This document shows, in pieces, positions 44,247-52,971 of a DNA stretch of 64,000 nt; position 1 is the first letter of the stretch, and each line of letters begins with the position of its first letter. The notes under the pieces are model-generated. The model had not been told where the DNA came from. It was given only the letters and a program-made list of their open reading frames with translations, and made no database searches. The DNA is from Jeotgalibacillus sp. ET6 (GTDB taxonomy: Bacteria; Bacillota; Bacilli; Bacillales; Jeotgalibacillaceae): positions 310,001-374,000 of the forward strand of contig NZ_JARUIU010000004.1 of assembly GCF_029667115.1 (NCBI RefSeq). The letters run 5' to 3'. Both the position numbers and the translations under genes were made by a program.

Positions 44247-46415
44247 CTACTCAGGCAGTTCATGACTTTCAATTTTGTTAGAACGGACTGTATAAAGGGT
44301 GTCGTCAATATAAAGCATTCGCTGGATTTGTGAATCCCAATCTTCATATTGCTGGCCCTCCTGTGCCTCATCCATTATTTCACTCGCCAGCTCAATGCCT
44401 CCATCTGGCGTAATCGTATAAAGCATTGCTCCCTGATTAACAAATTGGATGTCGTCTGATTCCGGTTTTTCATCATACACCACGACAGGGAAGCCAAATA
44501 AGCTGCGCTCCTTATGCTGAAAAAGAGCTTTATGATTATCCATGAGTGTTGAAAATGTTCCTGGACCTCCTATAACCTCTGTGTCCTTTTCTTTAGGATT
44601 TGAAAAGTCCGATATATCAAATAAGGAGATCTTCATGCCAGTTTGTCTGACCTGAGGTGAGTCAGCAGCTGAGTCATTTTTCACCAGATCCGTTTCCATC
44701 CCAAATCCGATTAAATGATTTTCATCCAGCGGATGCAGATACGTACTGAAACCAGGAATCTTTAGTTCGCCTAGCACTTCAGGTGCTTCCGGATCAGCGG
44801 TATCAATAACGAAAAGAGGATCTGTTTCTCTAAAGGTCACCATATACGCTTTGTCTCCCATAAAACGGGCTGAATAAATACGTTCGCCTTTTGCAAGTCC
44901 TTCAACTGAGCCAACGGGTTCCATTTGTTCATTTAAAATAAACAAGTGGTTAAGTGAATTTCGGTTGTCTCCAAAAGTATTTCCCTCTGTCGTAGCAATG
45001 CGGAAATGTCCGTCATGCTCATCCATTGAGAATTGATTCAATACGCCCCCTTTTACCGTTCCTTTCGAGGAAAAGGTGACCGAGCTGCCGTCAATGTCAA
45101 ACTTATAAATAGTCGTTTCAGAGGCACCCTGGCCTGCAGGCATGATATCGATCGGCATAATCGTATAGGGGCCATTCGAGGTGGCTAAATATAAGCTGTT
45201 TTCTGACATATACAGCTGACCGCCTGTGCCCAGGTACGTTTCAGTGGTAATTTCTGAATCAGGGCTGCTGATGTCAATGGCTGTAATAACGGCATACTCT
45301 CCCTGTTCGTTTTCAGGGATAACCGAGATCTTTTCTGCTGCTACCGGTTCAAAGGAGCCGCCTTTGCTGCTGTCCCATATGTGGGGACGAAGCTCAACGT
45401 CCTGATCTTCTTCTAGAAGCCAGAAATTCGGGGAAAAGTTTGTAACAAAATAAAGATGAGAGTCGATCATGCGGGCGCTGTTAAAGTAGCCTTCTGCACC
45501 AGCTTCGCGGATTAATTCAGGCTCCGCAGGGTTGCTGACAGAATAGATTTTGGCAATGGTTACACTCATATCTCCAGCAGGTTGGGAATCCCGTGATGCT
45601 TTCTCATCCGGATCGGCTTTCGTCATCCATTTATCGCCAATTACAATCAATGTATCATCCTTTAGAAAAAGCTGTGAGGGATAGAATTCTTCTTCAAAAG
45701 AAATGGCACTGACGGGTTCTATCGCTTCACGGTCTCCCGCTTCAACGATATGGACCAGCTGATTGCCGGTAATATGGTAAATGAATTCACCGTCAGTCTG
45801 GACAATATCTGCTTCACTTACTCCGTCTACTTGATTGTTGGTCTGAGAAAAATCCCCGCCTCCGCCCATTGCGTCAGAAGAAGACTCTTGGGCTGTATCT
45901 CCAGCGCTGTCAGACGCTTCATCAGAAGCAGAATAAGGACGCTCCTGGGTCTTTTGCTGATCCAATATAGCGGTGAAATACTTTTTTAAGTAATCCGTTG
46001 ATTCTGCAGCAGGGAGCTCCTCCACGACTTCAAAAGCCATTGTCTGTTCACCCCGGATGCCCAGGCCCAATTTAGATTTAAGATCCTCTGATAGATGCAG
46101 CGTATATGCTTCAAGATTGTTGTATCCTTCTTTTGGAGCAGTGACAGTAAGCACGGTCCCGGCTTCATTCAACGAAGCGGATACAGGGACGCGTTCATGG
46201 TCTTCATTTTGAACATAAACGGAATCCTCCGTAATAGTAGAAGCGTCCATCGGTTTTGTAAAACGCAGCTCCCACACCTTATCCTTAAACACATAGGCGG
46301 GAGGAGAAGATCCAGCGAAACCTGAAACAGTCGGCTGCATAAAATAAATACCTGCCCAAATACCGGCTGAAAGAACAACAAATAAAGAAAGAAACAGCCA
46401 TCTTTTCCTGTTCAT
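44247..46415 (-). CDS. Secreted beta-propeller protein (PF09826-like)
   Basis: Exported or membrane-anchored protein of 722 residues. An N-terminal hydrophobic segment (residues 6-26) is followed by an Ig-like domain (about 40-130: VWELRFTKPMDASTITEDSV), a low-complexity Ser/Asp/Gly linker, and a long beta-propeller of the type annotated beta-propeller domain-containing protein, starting at QVDGVSEADIVQTDGEFIYH near residue 195 and repeating blades with YMVTFRETDPLFVIDTADPE and HLIGFGMETD. Blade motifs may bind metal. The ATG follows AAGGAGGAATTTCT. Monocistronic. Function unknown. Confidence 0.82.
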   Translation of the reverse strand: MNRKRWLFLSLFVVLSAGIWAGIYFMQPTVSGFAGSSPPAYVFKDKVWELRFTKPMDASTITEDSVYVQNEDHERVPVSASLNEAGTVLTVTAPKEGYNNLEAYTLHLSEDLKSKLGLGIRGEQTMAFEVVEELPAAESTDYLKKYFTAILDQQKTQERPYSASDEASDSAGDTAQESSSDAMGGGGDFSQTNNQVDGVSEADIVQTDGEFIYHITGNQLVHIVEAGDREAIEPVSAISFEEEFYPSQLFLKDDTLIVIGDKWMTKADPDEKASRDSQPAGDMSVTIAKIYSVSNPAEPELIREAGAEGYFNSARMIDSHLYFVTNFSPNFWLLEEDQDVELRPHIWDSSKGGSFEPVAAEKISVIPENEQGEYAVITAIDISSPDSEITTETYLGTGGQLYMSENSLYLATSNGPYTIMPIDIMPAGQGASETTIYKFDIDGSSVTFSSKGTVKGGVLNQFSMDEHDGHFRIATTEGNTFGDNRNSLNHLFILNEQMEPVGSVEGLAKGERIYSARFMGDKAYMVTFRETDPLFVIDTADPEAPEVLGELKIPGFSTYLHPLDENHLIGFGMETDLVKNDSAADSPQVRQTGMKISLFDISDFSNPKEKDTEVIGGPGTFSTLMDNHKALFQHKERSLFGFPVVVYDEKPESDDIQFVNQGAMLYTITPDGGIELASEIMDEAQEGQQYEDWDSQIQRMLYIDDTLYTVRSNKIESHELPE

Positions 46416-46500
46416 AGAAATTCCTCCTTAAATAGCATTCTTTCTTAAGTAGACGTGACAGTGAACAAGAGGTTACAAAATAAAAAAGAAAGGGTTTTCA

Positions 46501-46528
46501 TTGAACGTTCAAGATGATAAAATATAAA
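46501..46528 (+). promoter_or_regulatory. Promoter of the Gfo/Idh locus
   Basis: TTGAAC at 46501-46506, 16-base spacer, TATAAA at 46523-46528. The -35 box is inside a perfect palindrome TTGAACGTTCAA (46501-46512), a possible extra operator. Confidence 0.55.
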
Positions 46529-46545
46529 TCGAAACGTATCGATTT
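46526..46545. promoter_or_regulatory. LacI-type operator of the Gfo/Idh locus
   Basis: AAATCGAAACGTATCGATTT, a 20-base near-perfect inverted repeat (2 mismatched positions at its core), overlapping the -10 box. Probable target of the LacI regulator at 49657. A further half-like site ATAACGTTTCGAT lies at 46643-46655. Confidence 0.65.
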
Positions 46546-46679
46546 AGAAATAGATCACGTAAATAGATTTATACATAATTAACTAGAGTAAGACTTGACT
46601 GGATTCAATTAAATACATGATAAAACTCAAAATGACTAAATCATAACGTTTCGATCTTGAAAGAATTGGAGTGGAAAGA

Positions 46680-47708
46680 ATGAAGAATGTAAGAGTAGGA
46701 ATTATCGGCTGTGGAAGTATTACGAAGCACCGACATTTCCCTGAGTATATGGCGAATGAACATGTTGAGATAACAGCAGTATGTGACCTGTTGGAAGAAC
46801 GGGCCAGTGTCTATGCAGATCAGGCAGGAGCAAAAATGTATACATCGCTTGACGATTTATTAAATGATCCGTCCGTAGATGCGGTTTCTGTGAATCTTCC
46901 CAATGCACTTCATGCGCCTGTCACAATAAAAGCTTTGCAGGCAGGAAAGCATGTGCTTTGTGAAAAACCGATGGCAACATCTATTGAGGAAGCAGACCGC
47001 ATGATTCAAGCAGCGGATGAGGCCGGCAGGAAGCTAATGATTGGACACAATCAGCGTTTCGTCGCATCTCATGAAAAAGCCAGAGAATACATTAAAGAAG
47101 GAAAGTTAGGACGGATTTACAGCTTCCGGACAGCGTTTGGCCATGGCGGCCCGGAAGGCTGGAGTGCTGATGGCAGAGACAGCTGGTTTTTCGATAAGGA
47201 GCAAGCATTTATCGGGGCAATGGGAGATCTTGGCGTTCATAAAAGTGACCTTGTGCGTTTTATTTTTGATCAGGATGCAGCAGAGGTTGGAGGCTTTGTA
47301 GATACACTTGCCAAAGAAAACACGCAGGTGGATGATAACGCGGTTTGCATTATCAAGCTAAAGGACGGAACAATGGGCACGCTGACTGCCAGCTGGTCTC
47401 ATAACAAATTCGGAGATAACTCCACCATTATCTACGGTGAAAAAGGAGTGCTGCGCCTGGAAGATGATGAAGAGTATTCATTCATTTTTTACCCGCTTGA
47501 AGGGGAACCCGAAAAGCTGAAGCTGGGGAAAATCCAGACTAATGAAGAAGGCGGCCAGTCGAAAACGGGAGTAATTGATGAATTTATTGAAAGTATCCTG
47601 GAAGACCGTGATCCTGCAGTAACAGGACTGGAAGGGAAAAAAGCTTTAGAAATCGTACTTGCAGCCTTGGAATCAAGCAAAACCCAAAAAATATTGACAC
47701 TATCATAA
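46680..47708 (+). CDS. Gfo/Idh/MocA-family oxidoreductase 1
   Basis: NAD(P)-dependent sugar dehydrogenase, 342 residues. Rossmann motif VGIIGCGSITKHRHFPEY near residue 6, the family catalytic Lys in the motif CEKPMATSIEEADRM (EKP) near 98, and a C-terminal alpha/beta domain with GDLGVHKSDLVRFI containing the usual His. ATG 46680 is 9 bases from GGAG; an in-frame GTG at 46671 is less likely. It is followed by a TIM-barrel isomerase/epimerase and a second dehydrogenase, all likely one operon. C3-oxidation of a sugar or glycoside is plausible; the substrate is unknown. Confidence 0.88.
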   Translation: MKNVRVGIIGCGSITKHRHFPEYMANEHVEITAVCDLLEERASVYADQAGAKMYTSLDDLLNDPSVDAVSVNLPNALHAPVTIKALQAGKHVLCEKPMATSIEEADRMIQAADEAGRKLMIGHNQRFVASHEKAREYIKEGKLGRIYSFRTAFGHGGPEGWSADGRDSWFFDKEQAFIGAMGDLGVHKSDLVRFIFDQDAAEVGGFVDTLAKENTQVDDNAVCIIKLKDGTMGTLTASWSHNKFGDNSTIIYGEKGVLRLEDDEEYSFIFYPLEGEPEKLKLGKIQTNEEGGQSKTGVIDEFIESILEDRDPAVTGLEGKKALEIVLAALESSKTQKILTLS

Positions 47709-47722
47709 TGGAGGAATGGACG

Positions 47723-48475
47723 ATGAGAAAAGTTGCACTTCAATTGTATTCAGTGAAAGAAGCGATGGAACAAGACGTATCAGGAACTTTAAAAACAGTT
47801 AGTGAACAGGGATACGAAGGCGTTCAGCTGGCAGGCGATTACGGGAAAAGCGGAGCTGAATGGAAAACTATGCTGGATGAGTATGGACTTAAGCCTGCAG
47901 GAATGCATGTGCCGGTAGATCTTCTTCAAGACGAAGAAACACTGCAAAAACAAATTGATTTCAGCAAAACCATTGGTAACGAAAAATTGATTGTTCCATT
48001 TGTTGATGAATCATGGCGTTCGAAGGATAAATATGAAGAGCTGGCGCAGCTTTTAAATCAGGCGAGTACGAAAGTACAGGACGCGGGATTGCTGCTTGGA
48101 TATCATCACCACGATTTTGAATTTACAAGCTTAGAAAATGGTGAAACGGGCTGGAGCATATTAGAGCGTGAAACAGCTGCTCACCCGGTTCATTTTGAAA
48201 TCGATGTGTACTGGACTGAGTTTTCTGGTGTCGACACTGTTGATATGCTGAAGAGGCTTCAGGATAAGGCTTTTTCAATCCATATTAAAGACATGATTGT
48301 CGACGGAACGGACAAAAAAAGCGGATCAGTTGGGGCAGGTGTTTTAAATCTTAAGGAAATGGTCCTTCAGTCTTCAACAGACTGGGTGGTGGTCGAACAG
48401 GAGCACTTTGATCAAGAGCCTTTGCAGGAAGTGGGACCAAGCGCCACGGTAGTTAAGAAATGGCTGGGAGAGTAA
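47723..48475 (+). CDS. Sugar phosphate isomerase/epimerase-type TIM-barrel protein
   Basis: AP-endonuclease-2-like TIM barrel, 250 residues, metal-dependent. Visible: ALQLYSVKEAMEQDVSGTLK at the N-terminus, GYHHHDFEFTSLENG (metal His) near residue 125, FEIDVYWTEFSGVD (Glu/Asp) near 155 and SIHIKDMIVDG near 190, VVVEQEHFDQEP near 225. The start ATG is 8 bases from GGAGG, and the frame upstream of it overlaps the previous gene. In recently characterised 3-keto-glycoside pathways such a barrel cleaves or isomerises the oxidised sugar; that role is inferred from its place between two dehydrogenases. Confidence 0.85.
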   Translation: MRKVALQLYSVKEAMEQDVSGTLKTVSEQGYEGVQLAGDYGKSGAEWKTMLDEYGLKPAGMHVPVDLLQDEETLQKQIDFSKTIGNEKLIVPFVDESWRSKDKYEELAQLLNQASTKVQDAGLLLGYHHHDFEFTSLENGETGWSILERETAAHPVHFEIDVYWTEFSGVDTVDMLKRLQDKAFSIHIKDMIVDGTDKKSGSVGAGVLNLKEMVLQSSTDWVVVEQEHFDQEPLQEVGPSATVVKKWLGE

Positions 48476-48479
48476 GACA

Positions 48480-49559
48480 ATGAATAAAATGCGAGTAGGA
48501 ATTGTGGGTGCTGGAAACATCAGTGATATTTATCTGGCAGCGCCTTCCAAATTCAGCAATATTGAAATTGCCGGAATTACGGATCTTATATCGTCTAAAG
48601 CGGAGGAGAAGGCAGAAAAGTATGGGGTTCCCCACTATCCTGATCTGGCAACGATGCTTGAGGACCCGTCGGTTGAAGTGATTCTTAATTTAACGATTCC
48701 AAGCGCTCATGCGGAAATCTCACTCATGGCGCTTGATCACGGCAAGCATGTATACTCAGAGAAACCGCTTGCGACGAAATTTGAGGATGGAAAAGAAATT
48801 ATTTCTAAAGCTAAGCGGCTGAATCTCCGGGTGGGAGTTGCGCCGGATACGATTCTTGGAGCAGGAATTCAAACGGCATTGAAACTGATTGAGGATGGAG
48901 AAATCGGTTCGATCGTTGGTGCTAAGGCTTTTATGATGGGCAGCGGCCCGGAAAGCTGGCATCCGAATCCAGCTTTCTTCTATGAAACAGGTGCTGGACC
49001 TCTTTTTGATATGGGACCCTATTATTTGTCCTCGCTGCTGGTGCTTCTCGGCCCGATTGACTGTGTGACCGGCATTGCACAAACAACCTATCGTGAACGG
49101 ACGATTCGGAGTGCTGAGCGGGCGGGAGAAACCTTTCCAGTCACAACACCTACGCATGTGGAAGGACTCATGCATTTCAAAAGCAACGTAACTGCGTCCA
49201 TTACCGCAACGTTTGATATTCATCAATCAAAGCTGCCGTTTATTGAAGTGTATGGCTCTAAAGGCACCATTCATGTACCGGACCCTAACTTTTTCGGTGG
49301 TCCTGTGACCTATTTAACAACAGGGCATGAAGGATGGCAGGAAGCCGAGCTCGTTTCCGATCTAACCGGGAATGAACGGGGCATTGGGCTATCCAATATG
49401 ATTGCCTCTATTTTTGCCAATGAGCAGCACTACTGCCACGGCGAACTCGGTCTGCATGTACTTGAATCTATGGAGAAGCTTTTGGAATCATCTGTGCAGC
49501 GAACGTTTCTGCCGCTTGAAACAACCTTTTCAACAGGAGAAGCAAGCAGCGTTAAGTAA
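48480..49559 (+). CDS. Gfo/Idh/MocA-family oxidoreductase 2
   Basis: NAD(P)-dependent dehydrogenase, 359 residues. Rossmann GIVGAGNISDIYLAAPSKF near residue 7, EKPLATKFEDGKEI near 95 with the catalytic Lys, FMMGSGPESWHPNPAFFYET and GPLFDMGPYYLSSLL near 165-185. Differs clearly from the first dehydrogenase (46680), so the two probably act on different substrates or steps, one possibly running in reverse. Starts 4 bases after the TIM-barrel gene. A hairpin follows at 49585. Confidence 0.88.
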   Translation: MNKMRVGIVGAGNISDIYLAAPSKFSNIEIAGITDLISSKAEEKAEKYGVPHYPDLATMLEDPSVEVILNLTIPSAHAEISLMALDHGKHVYSEKPLATKFEDGKEIISKAKRLNLRVGVAPDTILGAGIQTALKLIEDGEIGSIVGAKAFMMGSGPESWHPNPAFFYETGAGPLFDMGPYYLSSLLVLLGPIDCVTGIAQTTYRERTIRSAERAGETFPVTTPTHVEGLMHFKSNVTASITATFDIHQSKLPFIEVYGSKGTIHVPDPNFFGGPVTYLTTGHEGWQEAELVSDLTGNERGIGLSNMIASIFANEQHYCHGELGLHVLESMEKLLESSVQRTFLPLETTFSTGEASSVK

Positions 49560-49584
49560 AAGTACCGCCCATGATAAAGTGAAA

Positions 49585-49616
49585 AGAGCGTCACGGTGAA
49601 TCCATCGTGACGCTCT
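49585..49616 (+). terminator. Hairpin after the Gfo/Idh operon
   Basis: AGAGCGTCACG with CGTGACGCTCT, 11 bp perfect, 10-base loop. It has no T tract (CCCTACCT follows), so partial termination or message protection before the lacI gene is likely. Confidence 0.5.
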
Positions 49617-49656
49617 CCCTACCTGTCAGATTTAAATGTGTGAAAGAGGCAGATAT

Positions 49657-50649
49657 ATGACAACAATAAAAGATGTAGCGAAAAAAGCAGGAGTGGCTGT
49701 ATCAACGGCTTCCCTTGCCATTAATCACAGCAGCCGCGTGTCAAAAGAAACCGCAAAGAAAGTTCTTGATGCTGCATCAGAACTCAATTACCAAAAAAAC
49801 GGATGGGCCAGAGATCTTAAAATGAAAAAAACGCAAATCATCGGTCTGGTGCTTCATGATCTTTCAGGATCTTTTTACGCACCCATTATAAAAGGCATCG
49901 AAGAGACGCTTCATTCCTATGGCTATGGTCTTATCGCCTGCAGCACAATAGGTGAAAACCTTGGGACAGCAGAAAGGTTTCTGAGAGAGCGCAGGGTGGA
50001 CGGGGTGATCGTTTTTTCCGCTGATATAAAAGATGAAACGCTTTTTGATGTGTGCCGGTCTCATTTTCCTCTTGCGGTCCTGGACCGGGAAATTTCACAC
50101 CCCAATCTTTATTCGGTGACAGTGGATAATCTTCAAGGAGGCTATCTGGCAGCGGATCATCTGATTGGCCACGGCCACAGGTCAATAGGCTATATTTCCG
50201 GTCCTTCAAATAACTGGGACAGCCAGCTTCGCTCAGAAGGATTTACACAATGTCTCAGCCGGAATAACGTGTCTGTTCCTTCAAAATGGCATATTAAAGG
50301 CGACTATTCCCAGCGGGGCGGCTATCAGGCCGCGAAGCTGCTCCTTCAGCAAAACGAACTTCCTACCGGTTTATTTGTCTCTAATGATCAAATGGCAATC
50401 GGCGTCCTCGAAGCGTTTGAAGAGGCCGGAGTGAGTGTTCCGGAGCAGATCAGCCTTATTGGATTTGATGACATTGAACTCGCCCGATATATCCGTCCTT
50501 CTCTCACTACAGTGAAACAGCCAAAATATGAGATGGGCGCCACTGCAGCGCACAAAATCATTCAGCACATAGAAGGCAGCCCTTTAAAAGAACACACTCA
50601 ATTAACAACAGAGGTAATTCAGCGGCAGTCCACTGCTAAGCTGGCCTAA
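49657..50649 (+). CDS. LacI-family regulator of the Gfo/Idh locus
   Basis: Repressor of 330 residues. The helix-turn-helix TTIKDVAKKAGVAVSTASLA is at the N-terminus and the effector domain has GYISGPSNNWDSQLRSEGF and GFDDIELARYIRPSLTTVK. It is closely related to the regulator at 21845 throughout, including the helix-turn-helix, the NYQKNG stretch and the C-terminal KQPKYEMGA. ATG 49657 follows AAAGAGG at 8 bases. It closes the dehydrogenase cluster and probably binds the AACGTWTC-centred palindromes at 46526. Confidence 0.9.
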   Translation: MTTIKDVAKKAGVAVSTASLAINHSSRVSKETAKKVLDAASELNYQKNGWARDLKMKKTQIIGLVLHDLSGSFYAPIIKGIEETLHSYGYGLIACSTIGENLGTAERFLRERRVDGVIVFSADIKDETLFDVCRSHFPLAVLDREISHPNLYSVTVDNLQGGYLAADHLIGHGHRSIGYISGPSNNWDSQLRSEGFTQCLSRNNVSVPSKWHIKGDYSQRGGYQAAKLLLQQNELPTGLFVSNDQMAIGVLEAFEEAGVSVPEQISLIGFDDIELARYIRPSLTTVKQPKYEMGATAAHKIIQHIEGSPLKEHTQLTTEVIQRQSTAKLA

Positions 50650-50655
50650 TTAATT

Positions 50656-50827
50656 GTGCTTGGGACAAAACTCAAAAAAGTTTAAAAAACGAGGTAGTAT
50701 TTTTAAAAGTAAGAGGTAACGGAGCGGAAGGCGGCGACTCCAGCAGGAGATGACGGCAAGCGCCCACCTGAATTGAAGTGAACCGGTCAGCGGGCCTGAG
50801 ACGATTTTTGTCCCAGGCTCTTTTTTG
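50656..50827 (+). repeat. Interspersed repeat, copy 8, with terminal inverted ends
   Basis: Downstream of the second lacI. 5' end GCTTGGGACAAAA (50658-50670) is the inverse of TTTTTGTCCCAGGC (50805-50818). Retains GGAGCGGAAGGCGGCGACTC, CAGCAGGAGATGACGGCAAG, then a deletion joins to GCCCACCTGAATTGAAG and ACCGGTCA. Ends GCTCTTTTTT, a likely terminator. Confidence 0.88.
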
Positions 50828-50936
50828 CCTATCCATTTCTTCTATTGATAAATTAGTCCGCCGTTTCAGTTATATTTATACGAAAGTTATGATAATTTAT
50901 GGAAAGGAACTTCTTTGATATGAAGGGAGAATCATT

Positions 50937-51860
50937 ATGTTGCTGCCTAAAAAACTTAAAAGGGGAGATACGGTTGGAATTATTGCACCAGCCAGTCCTC
51001 CTAATCAGCCTAATTTAGAAAAATCCCTGTCTTTTTTAAAAGAGCTTGGGGTTAATGTAAAAATGGGAAAGCACGTTCATGAAGTGAATGGCTATTTGGC
51101 TGGAAGTGATGAAGAACGTTTAGCGGATCTGCACGCAATGTTCCAGGATCCTTCAGTTCAAGCTATCATTTGTGCAGGCGGAGGATATGGTACTGCCAGA
51201 ATTGCTTCGGCTGTTGATTACGAATTAATTAAACGCAATCCGAAAATATTTTGGGGATACAGTGATATTACATTTCTGCATACTGCAATCCGGCAGCAAA
51301 CCGGTCTGGTGACATTCCATGGTCCGATGCTGGCTTCTGATGTCGGAAAGGAAGAATTTCATGCCTTATCCAAAAAAATGTTCTACCAGCTTTTTGAACC
51401 GATGGAACTTCACTATTCAGAAGAAATAACTCCGCTTGAAGTGCTTGCAGAAGGGGAGCGGATTGGTGAAATCGTAGGAGGCAATCTTTCGCTGATTCAA
51501 AGTTCACTTGGAACGCCTTTTGAACTGGAGACAGAAGGGAAGCTTTTGTTTATTGAGGATGTAGATGAAGAGCCCTACCGGATTGACGCGATGCTGAACC
51601 AGCTTTCCATGGCGGGGAAGCTTCAGCAGGCATGCGGTATTATTGTAGGGGATTTTAAAAATGCTGTACCGACCAATGAGAAGCCCTCGCTGTCTCTTGA
51701 AGAAGTGCTTGAAAGTTATCTAGGGAACCTTGAGATACCTGTCATAAAAGGATTTAAAATTGGTCATTGTGAACCGCATTTTTCCATTCCTCTCGGAGCA
51801 AAAGCGAAACTTTCTGCAAGGTCCAAAACTCTCACCATTATGCCGGGAGTCCGCTCTTAA
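50937..51860 (+). CDS. ykfA: LD-carboxypeptidase, S66 family (YkfA)
   Basis: Cytoplasmic murein-peptide carboxypeptidase of 307 residues. The catalytic Ser is in KIFWGYSDITFLH near residue 107, with ICAGGGYGTARIASAVDY before it, IVGGNLSLIQSSLGTPF near 180, and the Glu and His (GHCEPHFSIPLGAKA) of the triad later. First of ykfA-ykfB-ykfC, a known set for breaking down imported murein tri- and tetrapeptides. The ATG follows GAAGGGAGAA. Confidence 0.88.
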   Translation: MLLPKKLKRGDTVGIIAPASPPNQPNLEKSLSFLKELGVNVKMGKHVHEVNGYLAGSDEERLADLHAMFQDPSVQAIICAGGGYGTARIASAVDYELIKRNPKIFWGYSDITFLHTAIRQQTGLVTFHGPMLASDVGKEEFHALSKKMFYQLFEPMELHYSEEITPLEVLAEGERIGEIVGGNLSLIQSSLGTPFELETEGKLLFIEDVDEEPYRIDAMLNQLSMAGKLQQACGIIVGDFKNAVPTNEKPSLSLEEVLESYLGNLEIPVIKGFKIGHCEPHFSIPLGAKAKLSARSKTLTIMPGVRS

Positions 51861-51861
51861 C

Positions 51862-52971
51862 ATGAGGATCAAATCCATTGAGACGTTCAGATTAACGGTG
51901 CCACTGAAAAAACCGTTTAAAACCGCTCTGCGAACACTGACGGATGCCCGGTCCGTTATTGTGAAGATAACCTCCGAGGACGGGAAGACGGGATATGGAG
52001 AAGCCCCGCCAACTCATGTGATAACGGGGGATTCATTAAGTAGCATCGAGTCGGCAATAAATGATGTTATGGGACCTGTTTTATTAAGAGGCTCCCTGCT
52101 TGAAAGAGAGTCCATGCTGGAGGAGCTGAACCGGTCAATGATTCACAATACGAGTGCGAAGGCTGCCCTGGATTGTGCTGTTCACGACTTGCTTGCTCAA
52201 CATGTCAATCTCCCGCTGGTGCAGTTTCTGGGAGGATATCAGACTTCATTTATAACGGACTATACAATCAGTGTGAATGAGCCGGAGGAAATGGCGGAGG
52301 ATGCTGTGCGTTTCATTCAGCAGGGATTTACGACGCTTAAAATTAAAGTGGGAACCGGAACCATCGAACAGGATTTCAGACGTATTCAAGCGATTCGTGA
52401 AAAAGCAGGTTCAGGCTGCAAGCTCAGATTAGATGCCAACCAGGGGTGGACGGCCAAAGAAGCCATCCATGCCATCCGCAAAATGGAAGAAGCGGGATTT
52501 GACCTGGAGTTCGTCGAACAGCCTGTTAAAGCGCACGATATTGAAGGGTTAAAACAGGTTAAAGACCATACAGCTACACCCATTATGGCTGACGAAAGTG
52601 TATTCAGCCCGGTGGATGCGATTCGGGTGCTTCAAACGAGGAGTGCTGACTTAATCAATATTAAACTGATGAAGGCGGGAGGAATTCATGGGGCGCTTGC
52701 TATTAATAAACTGGCAGAGTCCTATGGTGTTCCCTGTATGGTCGGCAGTATGATTGAGACCAAGGTCGGCATTACAGCGGCAGCTCATTTCGCGGCCAGT
52801 CAGCGGAATATAACACACTTTGATATGGATGCCCCTCTTCTTCTTGCCAAAGACCCTGTATCAGGAGGAGTGCAATACAAAGGAGAAGTCATGTCTCTTC
52901 CCTTAGTCCCCGGACTTGGCATTTCAGGGGTTGAGGGACTGGAGGAAGGATGTGAAGGAGGCAGAACATGA
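51862..52971 (+). CDS. ykfB: L-Ala-D/L-Glu epimerase (YkfB)
   Basis: Enolase-superfamily dipeptide epimerase, 369 residues, which turns L-Ala-D-Glu from murein into L-Ala-L-Glu. Catalytic Lys pair in TLKIKVGTG near 160, metal ligands in RLDANQGW, EFVEQP and IMADESVF, and the second catalytic Lys in LINIKLMKAGG. I begin at the ATG at 51862, one base after the ykfA stop codon; the frame open upstream lies inside ykfA. Overlaps ykfC by 4 bases. Confidence 0.92.
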   Translation: MRIKSIETFRLTVPLKKPFKTALRTLTDARSVIVKITSEDGKTGYGEAPPTHVITGDSLSSIESAINDVMGPVLLRGSLLERESMLEELNRSMIHNTSAKAALDCAVHDLLAQHVNLPLVQFLGGYQTSFITDYTISVNEPEEMAEDAVRFIQQGFTTLKIKVGTGTIEQDFRRIQAIREKAGSGCKLRLDANQGWTAKEAIHAIRKMEEAGFDLEFVEQPVKAHDIEGLKQVKDHTATPIMADESVFSPVDAIRVLQTRSADLINIKLMKAGGIHGALAINKLAESYGVPCMVGSMIETKVGITAAAHFAASQRNITHFDMDAPLLLAKDPVSGGVQYKGEVMSLPLVPGLGISGVEGLEEGCEGGRT

